From contig WFZS01000196.1 in assembly GCA_015489465.1 (NCBI GenBank), positions 1 through 54,844 of the forward strand: a stretch of 54,844 bases of DNA, in the 5' to 3' direction. The notes beneath the pieces were generated by a model. The model did no database searches. It saw nothing but the letters and a program-made list of their open reading frames with translations, and was not told the origin of the DNA. The position numbers and the translations under genes are program-made. The DNA is from Bacteroidales bacterium. GTDB taxonomy: Bacteria > Bacteroidota > Bacteroidia > Bacteroidales > F082. Below are positions 35,067-44,003 of this stretch, one piece after another (within the stretch, counting starts at the first letter, position 1; every line of letters begins with the position of its first letter).

Positions 35067-36482
35067 TTATTTACCTCTACCTTGAATAATAATCAATACA
35101 GTATAAATCATTATTTTAAAATCCATAGCCAACGACATGTTTTCTATATAAAGTATATCATACTTTAACCTTTCAATCATCTCGTCAACATTAGAAGCGT
35201 AACCGTATTTTACTTGTCCCCAAGATGTGATTCCGGGTTTTACTTTTAACAACAATCTGTAATGGGGTGCCCGTTTAACAATCTGGTCGATGTAATATTT
35301 CCTTTCGGGGCGCGGACCCACCAATGACATATCACCTTTAAGCACGGTAAAAAATTGTGGTGTTTCATCAAGTCTTACTTTTCTGATAAACTTTCCGAAA
35401 GGTGTAATCCTGGGGTCGTCATCCGAGGATAATTGAGGTCCCGACTTTTCAGCATCAATATACATCGACCTAAATTTATGCATCATAAAAGGCTTCCCGT
35501 GTTTTCCTATTCTTTCTTGAGAAAATATTATCGGGCCCGGTGACGAAAGTTTAACCCCTATAGCCGTAAATAAATAAACGGGTAATAAAATAATAATTGC
35601 TATTGTTGATAAGACTATATCTATTCCACGTTTTAAAACCTGCTGCCAAATAGGCATTAAATCGGGTGAAATTTCTATTAAAGGAGTATGGAATATACCT
35701 TGCAATTTAACGGCTCCGAATATCAAATCTTGCATCATCGGGATTACCTTTATTATCACGTCGGTAGTTTCAAGTTCCAAAATTATTCTCTCTATTGTTT
35801 CGGTTTCCGAACGTTCAATTGCAATTATTACTTCCTCTATTTTATAATCATTTATTATTTTGTTAAGTTCCTTATAACTTCCCAAATGAGGTAAATATTT
35901 GGATAATTTATATTCATTTTTATCAAAAGCATTAACAAATCCCACAAATTTATTTCCCGATGAAATTTCCTGATTCTTTATGTCTTCATAAATTTTAACG
36001 GCATTTCCGTTACTTCCTACTATCAATGTATTAAATCCTATTTTTCCTTTATGTATTCTCCTTACGGTTATGGTGGTAAGGATTAATCTGAAAGAATAAG
36101 TGAATAAAAACTGAACCGTGAATAATACCAAAAACGATTGATAATACGCTCTGTATGTGGAAATCTCGTCGTCCAAAATAAGCAGAAAAAAAATAATCGT
36201 TACCCCGAGTAAAACCGATATTAACGTTTGTCCCAATTCCTTCAACCTCGACTTCCGGTAAATACGTCTATATGAGCCGACCATCGTATAAAGGATAATC
36301 CAAAACAACGGGATTACGGCAATAGCAAGCCAATACTTGGAATCATGAAACATTTTTTGCCAATGATCCAAGAAATTATACTCCTCGTTAATCTTTCTAT
36401 AAAAATAAAAAACCGTCCATGCCAATACTGCCGCAAGCCAATCCAGAAAAATATATTTGAATGTCTGTAACTTCTTATTCAT
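35067..36482 (-). CDS. Polyprenyl glycosylphosphotransferase (initiating sugar transferase)
   Basis: This 471-residue inner-membrane enzyme starts glycan assembly by moving a sugar-1-phosphate from a nucleotide sugar to undecaprenyl phosphate. Four to five N-terminal helices (about 8-135) are followed by a Rossmann-like CoA-binding-type domain (about 140-260, FNTLIVGSNGNAVKIYEDI). The catalytic bacterial sugar-transferase domain runs from about 275: KRGIDIVLSTIAIIILLPV, GPIIFSQERIGKHGKPF, KFRSM, DETPQFFTVLKGDMSLVGPRP (the DE pair and the PRP turn), and KPGITSWGQV. It is of WbaP/WcaJ type. It starts 2 bases after the lipoprotein stop, so the two are one operon. Confidence 0.95.
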   Translation of the reverse strand: MNKKLQTFKYIFLDWLAAVLAWTVFYFYRKINEEYNFLDHWQKMFHDSKYWLAIAVIPLFWIILYTMVGSYRRIYRKSRLKELGQTLISVLLGVTIIFFLLILDDEISTYRAYYQSFLVLFTVQFLFTYSFRLILTTITVRRIHKGKIGFNTLIVGSNGNAVKIYEDIKNQEISSGNKFVGFVNAFDKNEYKLSKYLPHLGSYKELNKIINDYKIEEVIIAIERSETETIERIILELETTDVIIKVIPMMQDLIFGAVKLQGIFHTPLIEISPDLMPIWQQVLKRGIDIVLSTIAIIILLPVYLFTAIGVKLSSPGPIIFSQERIGKHGKPFMMHKFRSMYIDAEKSGPQLSSDDDPRITPFGKFIRKVRLDETPQFFTVLKGDMSLVGPRPERKYYIDQIVKRAPHYRLLLKVKPGITSWGQVKYGYASNVDEMIERLKYDILYIENMSLAMDFKIMIYTVLIIIQGRGK

Positions 36483-36484
36483 TT

Positions 36485-37396
36485 TTATTTTTTTCTGTGT
36501 ATCAGTTTAATATTATCAACATATATTTTAGCCTCGGTATCAGAACCTGACAAAGATGCTGCCAAATAAATTTTAAAACCGTAAGCATTCGGATATCTTG
36601 ATGTAACGGGACCTATATTAATATATATTTTATTCCAGTTTGAAGTCTCTTTCAGGTAAACAACCTCTTCCCAACTGTAATCACCTACATCATCAACCAA
36701 TACACCTACCAGTAACGGATGGTTTGTTTTAAAATTCATTTCCATTAATACCGGCGAATCATCTTTCGGTAAGTCAAAAGCATTAAAAGAGTATGCCATA
36801 AAATTAGGTCTGTCCGGCGTCAATGTAATTACACCCGAATACCTGGAATGTTCACTTAAAAATGCTTCGGGATTGTCAGCAGGCATTGTTCTCTCAATGG
36901 TAGTATCACTACTGCTACTCTCTTCAAGCGAGATTACGGAACTTTCAAAATCCTCCATCCATATAAAATTGAGATTATCATAGTATCCCGTTGTAATAGT
37001 ACCGAAATCATAAACAGAGTCAGGTACAAAATCAAAATCATAATAAATAATCGGCTTATAAAAAGGATACGGAACCCTTGTCGATGATATGCCGTTAAGC
37101 TTTATACCCGGACGTATTTCTACCCTGTGCTTCCCTTCAAACAACAATGGAAACTTGGCGGGGAGTTCAAACACACCCATTTGCCTGTCATCAACATAAA
37201 CCCAAACATCGGTTATTTTTGCCGACGGACTACCCTCCGAAAGATAAAATGTATTGATTGCAACGGAATCTATCTTAAAATAGACGGGAATATCAACACC
37301 ATCCTCCATTTTTCTGCAGGAACTCGACATAAATATTACCATACCTGCAAAAAGCAACAAAAAAAACCTTATGTATAAAGTAAAAGTCTTATTCAA
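36485..37396 (-). CDS. Predicted lipoprotein with C-terminal jelly-roll-like domain
   Basis: This 303-residue protein has a lipoprotein signal ending MSSSC (Cys27). RKMEDG follows the Cys, loosely like the Lys-plus-acidic export signals that send Bacteroidota lipoproteins to the cell surface. The middle (about 33-150) is beta-rich with VWVYVDDRQMGVFELPAKFP. The C-terminal part (about 175-300: VLMEMNFKTNHPLLVGVLVD, then IYVDNIKLIHR) reads like a galactose-binding or CBM jelly roll. I do not recognise a named family. The start is TTG; a stop codon lies upstream in frame with no ATG between. Co-transcription with the initiating transferase implies a part in glycan export or display. Confidence 0.75.
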   Translation of the reverse strand: MNKTFTLYIRFFLLLFAGMVIFMSSSCRKMEDGVDIPVYFKIDSVAINTFYLSEGSPSAKITDVWVYVDDRQMGVFELPAKFPLLFEGKHRVEIRPGIKLNGISSTRVPYPFYKPIIYYDFDFVPDSVYDFGTITTGYYDNLNFIWMEDFESSVISLEESSSSDTTIERTMPADNPEAFLSEHSRYSGVITLTPDRPNFMAYSFNAFDLPKDDSPVLMEMNFKTNHPLLVGVLVDDVGDYSWEEVVYLKETSNWNKIYINIGPVTSRYPNAYGFKIYLAASLSGSDTEAKIYVDNIKLIHRKK

Positions 37397-37482
37397 AAAA
37401 AATGCTTTTTATATAAAACGAAAATAAAAGTAAGTTATTTTATAATTAATCCGTTTGCGTAAAACCCGTAAAAATAATACCG

Positions 37483-38463
37483 TTAAACCTTTATGTTGTC
37501 TATGGCATTCATTATTTGCATGGCAACTTTCAAAGCGTTGTAACCGTCGTAAATGGATACTACGGGCTCTGTACCGTTTATTATTGATTCCTTAAAACTT
37601 TTCAATTCCTCAACTATGGCATTATTTTGATGAATTTCGGGTTTATCGAATATTATCCTTCTTTTCTTTTTATTTTCCCCCAAATCCAATATCATAGCAA
37701 AAGGATCATCCGGAATTTCATCAATTTCACTCATACTGACTATTTCCGCCTCTTTTTCCAGAAAATCAACTGAAATATAAGCATCGCGTTGAAAAAATCT
37801 GGATTTACGCATATTTTTCATCGAAATTCTACTCGCCGTTAAATTTGCAACAGCTCCGTTAATAAATTCTATACGTGCATTTGCAATATCGGGTGTATCA
37901 CTTACAACATTAACACCGCTTGCATGCACTTTTTTCACTTCCGATTTTATAACATTCAGGATAATATCAATATCATGAATCATCAAATCAAGGACAACCG
38001 GAACATCGGTGCCTCTCGGATTAAATTGTGCCAGCCTGTGTGATTCCACAAACATCGGATTGGTAAATTTATCTTTAACGGCAAGAAAAGCGGGATTAAA
38101 TCTTTCAACATGACCCACCTGAACTTTTACGCCGGCTTCCCGTGACAGTTCAATCAACTCTTCAGCTTCTTTAACACTTGATGCTATAGGTTTTTCTATA
38201 AAAATATGTTTACCTTTCTTTATTGCACTTACAGCACAATCATAATGTGAAACAGTAGGCGTTACAATATCAACAACATCAACATTGTCAATTAAATCAT
38301 TAACGCTATTAAACCGTTTTAATCCCAGCTCATTTACAGCCAGTAACGACTTACCGTCATCCGGATCATAGAAACCCGTTAACTCATACCCGTCAATTTG
38401 TTTAATACAATTTATATGTATTTTCCCCAAATGCCCTACACCTAAAATTCCTATTTTCAGCAT
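37483..38463 (-). CDS. Gfo/Idh/MocA-family sugar dehydrogenase
   Basis: This 326-residue cytoplasmic NAD(P)-dependent oxidoreductase has the Rossmann motif GILGVGHLGKIH at the N-terminus and the conserved EKPIASS with the active-site Lys (about residue 93). It also has GHVERFNPA and VLDLMIHDIDIIL with the His/Asp pair. The GH[IV]ERFNP form is shared with GnnA-type UDP-GlcNAc 3-dehydrogenases, and a WbpB-like role in making a UDP-sugar for surface glycan is also possible; the choice is open. The ATG at 38463 (MLKIGIL) is preferred over one at 38502 because a -7 element (38479-38486) falls inside the longer reading frame. Confidence 0.88.
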   Translation of the reverse strand: MLKIGILGVGHLGKIHINCIKQIDGYELTGFYDPDDGKSLLAVNELGLKRFNSVNDLIDNVDVVDIVTPTVSHYDCAVSAIKKGKHIFIEKPIASSVKEAEELIELSREAGVKVQVGHVERFNPAFLAVKDKFTNPMFVESHRLAQFNPRGTDVPVVLDLMIHDIDIILNVIKSEVKKVHASGVNVVSDTPDIANARIEFINGAVANLTASRISMKNMRKSRFFQRDAYISVDFLEKEAEIVSMSEIDEIPDDPFAMILDLGENKKKRRIIFDKPEIHQNNAIVEELKSFKESIINGTEPVVSIYDGYNALKVAMQIMNAIDNIKV

Positions 38464-38478
38464 AATGAAATTTTTCGG

Positions 38479-38486
38479 CAAAAGTA
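38479..38486 (-). promoter_or_regulatory. -7 element of the Gfo/Idh/MocA gene
   Basis: TACTTTTG on the minus strand matches TAnnTTTG and ends 15 bases before the ATG at 38463. It decides the start codon, since transcription would begin downstream of the alternative ATG at 38502. Confidence 0.6.
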
Positions 38487-38560
38487 AATCTTTTAATTTC
38501 AAAAAACAGTTATTTTGGCAAAAGGTTTTTTTAATTTAGCATATAAATTAACCTATTCCA

Positions 38561-39208
38561 ATGATTGATACATACAGGCACAAAGGCATGCGTAAAGAAC
38601 TTGTTAATTCTCTTAAAAAAAAGGGAATAAAAGATGAAAGAATTCTTAACGCAGTTTTTAAAGTGCCGCGCCACTGGTTTTTGGATTCTTCTTTTCTTGA
38701 ATATGCTTATGAGGATATGCCCTTCCCCATAGGTTCCGGACAGACAATATCGCAACCATATACCGTTGCCAAACAAACGGAACTTCTTAAAGTGCAAAGT
38801 AAAATGAAAGTTCTTGAAATCGGTACGGGTTCAGGATATCAGGCTTGCATATTGGGAGAACTGGGAGCTAAAGTTTTTACCATTGAAAGACAGAAAAAAC
38901 TTTATTTAAAAACAAAAGAATTTCTTAAAAAATTCCCATACAGAATCAAAATATTTTACGATGACGGTAATAAAGGGCTTCCTGCATTTGCCCCGTTCGA
39001 CAGAATATTAATAACGGCAGCAGCGCCTGAAATTCCGGAAACATTAATTGAACAGTTAAAACCGGGTGGTATTTTAGTGGCTCCCGTCGGAAAAGGCAGC
39101 GTTCAGGAAATGATACGGCTTACAAAGCTTGAAAACGGAAAAACGGAAATCGAAACTTTCGGCAGCTACAGGTTCGTTCCGATGTTAAAAGATAAAGCGA
39201 ACGATTAA
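38561..39208 (+). CDS. pcm: Protein-L-isoaspartate O-methyltransferase
   Basis: This 215-residue SAM-dependent enzyme methylates isoaspartyl residues in aged proteins so they can return to aspartate. Family motifs are GSGQTISQPYTVAKQTELL, the SAM loop LEIGTGSGYQACILGELGA, FTIERQ, DDGNKGLPAFAPFDRILITA and LKPGGILVAPVG. Length and start are normal. It is the only plus-strand gene in the right half of the window. A TAATTTAGCATAT string at about 38532-38544 could be a weak promoter (one base off TAnnTTTG). Confidence 0.95.
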   Translation: MIDTYRHKGMRKELVNSLKKKGIKDERILNAVFKVPRHWFLDSSFLEYAYEDMPFPIGSGQTISQPYTVAKQTELLKVQSKMKVLEIGTGSGYQACILGELGAKVFTIERQKKLYLKTKEFLKKFPYRIKIFYDDGNKGLPAFAPFDRILITAAAPEIPETLIEQLKPGGILVAPVGKGSVQEMIRLTKLENGKTEIETFGSYRFVPMLKDKAND

Positions 39209-39244
39209 AAAAAACACCGCTATTCAAAAGTTGAATAACGGCGT
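39207..39244 (-). terminator. Intrinsic terminator of the DUF3467 gene
   Basis: On the minus strand a 14-base-pair stem (39214-39227 with 39231-39244, two G-U pairs) closes a 3-base loop. It is followed by a run of eight T on that strand (39207-39214). It lies between the convergent pcm and DUF3467 genes. Confidence 0.85.
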
Positions 39245-39271
39245 TAGCATTACATTATCATTTTTTAATTT

Positions 39272-39592
39272 TTATGCTTGTGCAGGAGGCCCGCCAAGCG
39301 TGAAAGGCGGAAAACCTTCATGACCCGAATCCTTGATAGGACCATGCATCTTTTCAAATTTATTGATATTATCCTGCAAAGCCTTTAACAATCTTTTAGC
39401 ATGCTCGGGTGTCAAAATTATTCTCGACTTTACCTTGGCTTTGGGCGTACCCGGCATTAATTTAACAAAATCAATAATGAATTCGGAATGCGAATGACTA
39501 ATGATGGCCAAGTTGGAATAAGTACCTTCGGCCACCTCTTCACTCAACTCGATATTCAGTTGATTTTTGTTAATATTTTTTTTATCGTCCAT
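39272..39592 (-). CDS. DUF3467 domain protein
   Basis: This 106-residue protein begins with a short polar tail and then has the DUF3467 core LNIELSEEVAEGTYSNLAII and HSEFIIDFVKLMPGTPKAKV, plus SRIILTPEHAKRLLKALQDN. It ends in a Gly/Pro-rich tail (FTLGGPPAQA). There is no signal peptide. In Bacteroidota this gene regularly follows rpoC, which suggests a role near transcription, but the function is unknown. It is separated from rpoC by a hairpin (39611-39643) and ends in its own terminator. Confidence 0.9.
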   Translation of the reverse strand: MDDKKNINKNQLNIELSEEVAEGTYSNLAIISHSHSEFIIDFVKLMPGTPKAKVKSRIILTPEHAKRLLKALQDNINKFEKMHGPIKDSGHEGFPPFTLGGPPAQA

Positions 39593-39610
39593 AACATTAA
39601 GTTTTATATA

Positions 39611-39643
39611 AAAAGAGCGCCGGCAAAAATGCAGCGCTCTTTT
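39611..39643 (-). terminator. Hairpin terminator between rpoC and the DUF3467 gene
   Basis: AAAAGAGCGC at 39611-39620 pairs perfectly with GCGCTCTTTT at 39634-39643. On the minus strand the stem ends in CTCTTTTTATAT. It lies 8 bases after the rpoC stop. It may end the rpo operon or reduce read-through into the DUF3467 gene. Confidence 0.75.
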
Positions 39644-39650
39644 AAAATTT

Positions 39651-42600
39651 TTATTCTTCGGTAATTACAGGTTCTTCATCAATATCAATACTTCCTTGAT
39701 TGGCTTTTTCTTTAAGAGCCAAATAATTCTCCATTGAACCTACAATAATATCATCATATTCACGAAGACCTGTTCCTGCAGGAATTTTATGTCCGACAAT
39801 AACGTTTTCTTTCAAGCCGTTAAGCGTATCTACTTTTGCTTGAATAGCGGCTTGAGTAAGAACTTTTGTCGTTTCCTGGAAGGATGCGGCCGAAATCCAA
39901 CTGTTAGTCTGCAACGATGCTTTTGTAATCCCTTGCAACACTTGTTTTGCCGTTGCGGGACGTGCATCTCTAGCCACGGCTTGTTTCTTGTCACGACGTT
40001 TCAACATTGAGTTTTCATCTCTAAGCTTACGTGCCGTAACAATCATTCCTTCCTTAAGGTTTTCGGAATCACCGGGATCTTCTATAACTTTCATACCGAA
40101 AATTTCATCGTTAACTTCCTGAAAATCGATTTTGTTAACAAGTTCTCCTTCAAGGAACATCGTATCACCCGGATCTTCAACTTGCACCTTACGCATCATC
40201 TGACGCACTATTACCTCAAAGTGTTTATCGTTAATCTTAACACCTTGCAAACGGTACACCTCCTGAATTTCATTTACAATATATTCCTGAACCTTCATAG
40301 GTCCTTTAATGGAAAGAATATCGGACGGTGTTATTGCTCCGTCGGAAAGCGGTGTTCCAGATTTTACAAAGTCATTTTCCTGGGCAAGTATCTGTTTTGA
40401 CGTTGGTATAAGGTAACGTTTTTCTTCTCCTGTTTTTGAAGTTATAATTACCTCCCTGTTACCACGTTTAAGTTTCTTACCGAAACTTACGACACCGTCA
40501 ATTTCGGCTACAACTGCAGGATCTGAAGGGTTACGTGCTTCGAACAATTCGGTAACACGCGGCAAACCTCCGGTAATATCACCTGATTTACCAAACGACC
40601 TCGGTATTTTAACTATTACATCACCGGCCTTTATCTCTTCACCGTCATCAACCAAAAGGTGTGCACCGACAGGCAAGTCATACGATTTTATAACCGAACC
40701 GTCAGGTGCCAAAATTTTGATTATCGGGTTTTTGGCTTTAACCTTCGAATCAATAATTACCTTTTCATGATATCCTGTTTGGTCATCCGATTCGATACGG
40801 TAAGTTTTTCCTTCGACAATGTTTTCATAAGCAACTTTACCGTTAACTTCCGAAAGAATAACAGCATTAAACGGATCCCAGTCGGCAATTATGTCCCCTT
40901 TCTTCACCTTATCACCATTGTTAAAATAAAGATTGGAAGCATAAGGCAAGTTACTTGACGTAAGAACAACACCGGTTTTGGGATCTACAATTCTCATTTC
41001 GGCAGAACGTCCGACAACAACTTTATATTTTTTGCCGTCCTTTTCATAATCAACCGTACGAAGTTCGTCTATCTCGAGAATTCCGTCATGTTTAGCTTCA
41101 ATTTTAGCGGTAACGGCAACATTGGAAGCTGTACCCCCCTGGTGGAATGTACGAAGCGTCAGCTGTGTACCGGGTTCACCGATAGACTGTGCTGCAATAA
41201 CGCCAACAGCTTCCCCTTTCTGCACAAGACGACCTGTTGCAAGGCTACGTCCGTAACATTTTGCACAAACTCCACGCTTCGATTCACATGTCAATACCGA
41301 ACGAATCTCAACCTGCTCTATTCCGGCTTCTTCGATAGCCGCAGCTATATTTTCGGTAATTTCATTACCCGATTCTATTATAAGTTCACCGGTTTTAGGA
41401 TGATATATATTATGAACGGCAACTCTACCGAGGATTCTGTCATAGAGTGATTCCACAATATCTTCATTTTTCTTAAGAGCTGTCGTCGGCAGTCCTCTTA
41501 GAGTACCGCAATCTTCTTCATTAATTATCACATCCTGTGCAACATCAACCAATCTACGTGTCAGATAACCGGCGTCGGCAGTTTTAAGAGCGGTATCGGC
41601 AAGACCTTTACGAGCACCGTGAGTTGAAATAAAATACTCGAGAACCGTCAATCCCTCTTTAAAGTTGGAAAGAATCGGGTTTTCAATAATTTCACCTCCT
41701 TTATCACCGGATTTTTGAGGTTTTGCCATAAGTCCCCTCATACCTGACAACTGACGAATTTGCTCTTTCGAACCACGAGCTCCGGAATCAAGCATCATAT
41801 AAACAGGGTTAAAGCCCTGGTCATCTTCGGCAAGTTCCTTCATCACAATATTTGTCAACTTGGCGTTAGTATGAGTCCAGATATCGATTATCTGGTTGTA
41901 TCTTTCATTATTGGTAATGAATCCTTGATTGTAATTTTCCATTACCTCCTCAACCTCTTCATTAGCTTGTTTAATAAGCTCTTCTTTAACCTTAGGAACA
42001 ATAACATTACTCAAGTTAAAGGAAAGACCTCCTTTAAACGCCATATTGAAACCGAGTTGTTTTATATCGTCAAGGAATTTGGCTGTAACAGCAGTACCGG
42101 TTACTTTCAAAATCTCACTAATGATATCCCTAAGGGCTTTTTTGGTAAGAAGTTTATTTATGAAACCGTATTCTTTGGGAACTTTTTCATTGAAAATTAC
42201 CCTACCTACAGTGGTTTCAATCATTTTGTTAACAATCTTGCCATCTTCTTTTATATCAACTTTAACATTGATTATGGCATGAAGGTCAACTCTCTTTTCA
42301 TTGTAAGCAATAATAACCTCTTCGGGAGAGTAAAATTTCATTCCTTCACCTTTTACAGGTTTTTCGGGAGTACTTTTACGCGCTTTGGTTATATAATAAA
42401 GACCCAATACCATATCCTGGGAAGGAACGGCAATCGGTGCACCGTTAGCAGGGTTAAGTATGTTATGCGAAGCAAGCATCAAAATCTGTGCTTCAAGAAC
42501 TGCGGCGTTACCCAAAGGCACGTGTACAGCCATCTGGTCACCGTCGAAGTCGGCGTTAAAAGCCGTACATGCCAACGGATGAAGTTGAATTGCTTTACCC

Positions 42601-43970
42601 TCAACAAGTTTGGGCTGGAATGCCTGAATACCCAAACGGTGCAGTGTAGGAGCACGGTTCAGGAGTACGGGATGCCCTTTCAAAATATTTTCAAGAATAT
42701 CCCACACTACGGCATCCTTTCTTTCCACTATCTTCTTAGCCGATTTAACGGTTTTAACGATACCGCGTTCAATAAGCTTACGGATAATGAAAGGTTTGAA
42801 AAGCTCGGCGGCCATACCTTTAGGCAAACCGCATTCGTTGAGTTTCAATTCGGGACCTACTATAATAACCGAACGACCCGAATAGTCAACACGTTTACCA
42901 AGCAAATTCTGACGGAAACGTCCTTGTTTTCCTTTCAAACTGTCCGATAACGATTTCAGAGGACGGTTTGAGTCCGTTTTAACCGCACTCGATTTTCTTG
43001 AGTTGTCAAACAACGAGTCAACAGCTTCCTGAAGCATACGTTTTTCGTTACGCATTATAACTTCGGGAGCTTTTATTTCAATTAAACGTTTAAGCCTGTT
43101 ATTTCTTATTATAACCCTCCTGTAAAGGTCGTTGAGGTCCGATGTTGCAAAACGGCCACCGTCAAGAGGTACCAAAGGTCTCAATTCAGGCGGAATAACC
43201 GGGACCACTCTTACCACCATCCATTCGGGACGGTTTTCCATCCTTTTCCTGGCATCACGAAAAGCTTCAAAAACCTGAAGTCTTTTAAGTGCTTCCGCTT
43301 TACGCTGCTGCGATGTTTCGGTATTCGCCTTGTGACGCAGTTCGAATGAAATTTTATCCAGGTCAAGATTTGCCAACAAGTCATGAATTGCTTCGGCACC
43401 CATTTTGGCAACAAATTTATCCGGATCGTCGTCGGGCAAATATTGATTATCAGGTGGCAATGTTTCAAGAATATCAAGATATTCCTCTTCTGTGAGGAAG
43501 TCCATTTTGTTAATTCCGTCAGCAGCTTTGATTCCGGGATTTATTACAACATACCTTTCGTAATATATAATAGACTCGAGTTTTTTAGTCTGTAATCCCA
43601 ATAACGCACCTATTTTATTAGGTAATGTTCTAACAAACCAGATGTGAACAACGGGAACCACCAATTCGATATGTCCCATTCTTTCACGACGCACTTTCTT
43701 TTCCGTAACTTCAACTCCACAACGGTCACAAACAATACCTTTGTAACGTATTCTTTTGTATTTACCGCAGTGACATTCGTAATCTTTTACAGGTCCGAAT
43801 ATACGTTCGCAGAAAAGTCCGTCACGTTCCGGTTTGTAAGTACGGTAATTTATTGTTTCAGGTTTTAACACTTCGCCATGCGAGCGTTCCAGAATAGATT
43901 CCGGTGAGGCAAGGCTAATGGTAATTTTACTGAATTTACCGGGTATTTTGCTGTCTTGTTTGAAAGCCAT
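39651..43970 (-). CDS. rpoC: RNA polymerase beta' subunit
   Basis: This 1439-residue catalytic subunit carries the N-terminal zinc ribbon ([20 protein letters not shown], about 71-90). The Mg-binding loop [14 protein letters not shown] has Asp474, Asp476 and Asp478. The bridge-helix and trigger-loop region ([35 protein letters not shown] with the second zinc site, FHQGGTAS) is intact. Length and domain order fit the Bacteroidota form. It begins 33 bases after the rpoB stop. Confidence 0.99.
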   Translation of the reverse strand: MAFKQDSKIPGKFSKITISLASPESILERSHGEVLKPETINYRTYKPERDGLFCERIFGPVKDYECHCGKYKRIRYKGIVCDRCGVEVTEKKVRRERMGHIELVVPVVHIWFVRTLPNKIGALLGLQTKKLESIIYYERYVVINPGIKAADGINKMDFLTEEEYLDILETLPPDNQYLPDDDPDKFVAKMGAEAIHDLLANLDLDKISFELRHKANTETSQQRKAEALKRLQVFEAFRDARKRMENRPEWMVVRVVPVIPPELRPLVPLDGGRFATSDLNDLYRRVIIRNNRLKRLIEIKAPEVIMRNEKRMLQEAVDSLFDNSRKSSAVKTDSNRPLKSLSDSLKGKQGRFRQNLLGKRVDYSGRSVIIVGPELKLNECGLPKGMAAELFKPFIIRKLIERGIVKTVKSAKKIVERKDAVVWDILENILKGHPVLLNRAPTLHRLGIQAFQPKLVEGKAIQLHPLACTAFNADFDGDQMAVHVPLGNAAVLEAQILMLASHNILNPANGAPIAVPSQDMVLGLYYITKARKSTPEKPVKGEGMKFYSPEEVIIAYNEKRVDLHAIINVKVDIKEDGKIVNKMIETTVGRVIFNEKVPKEYGFINKLLTKKALRDIISEILKVTGTAVTAKFLDDIKQLGFNMAFKGGLSFNLSNVIVPKVKEELIKQANEEVEEVMENYNQGFITNNERYNQIIDIWTHTNAKLTNIVMKELAEDDQGFNPVYMMLDSGARGSKEQIRQLSGMRGLMAKPQKSGDKGGEIIENPILSNFKEGLTVLEYFISTHGARKGLADTALKTADAGYLTRRLVDVAQDVIINEEDCGTLRGLPTTALKKNEDIVESLYDRILGRVAVHNIYHPKTGELIIESGNEITENIAAAIEEAGIEQVEIRSVLTCESKRGVCAKCYGRSLATGRLVQKGEAVGVIAAQSIGEPGTQLTLRTFHQGGTASNVAVTAKIEAKHDGILEIDELRTVDYEKDGKKYKVVVGRSAEMRIVDPKTGVVLTSSNLPYASNLYFNNGDKVKKGDIIADWDPFNAVILSEVNGKVAYENIVEGKTYRIESDDQTGYHEKVIIDSKVKAKNPIIKILAPDGSVIKSYDLPVGAHLLVDDGEEIKAGDVIVKIPRSFGKSGDITGGLPRVTELFEARNPSDPAVVAEIDGVVSFGKKLKRGNREVIITSKTGEEKRYLIPTSKQILAQENDFVKSGTPLSDGAITPSDILSIKGPMKVQEYIVNEIQEVYRLQGVKINDKHFEVIVRQMMRKVQVEDPGDTMFLEGELVNKIDFQEVNDEIFGMKVIEDPGDSENLKEGMIVTARKLRDENSMLKRRDKKQAVARDARPATAKQVLQGITKASLQTNSWISAASFQETTKVLTQAAIQAKVDTLNGLKENVIVGHKIPAGTGLREYDDIIVGSMENYLALKEKANQGSIDIDEEPVITEE

Positions 43971-44003
43971 ATATTGATAGATATTTTAATTCAAAAAAAT
44001 AAA

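Noticed and set aside
39272-39592. The DUF3467 gene as part of the rpoBC transcript
   Set aside because: A clear hairpin terminator lies between them, so simple co-transcription is not assumed; partial read-through remains possible.
41760-42950. A 396-residue plus-strand reading frame antisense to rpoC
   Set aside because: It lies wholly within a certain rpoC coding region. Its protein is rich in Phe, Asn and Cys with no domain pattern, as expected of an antisense shadow.
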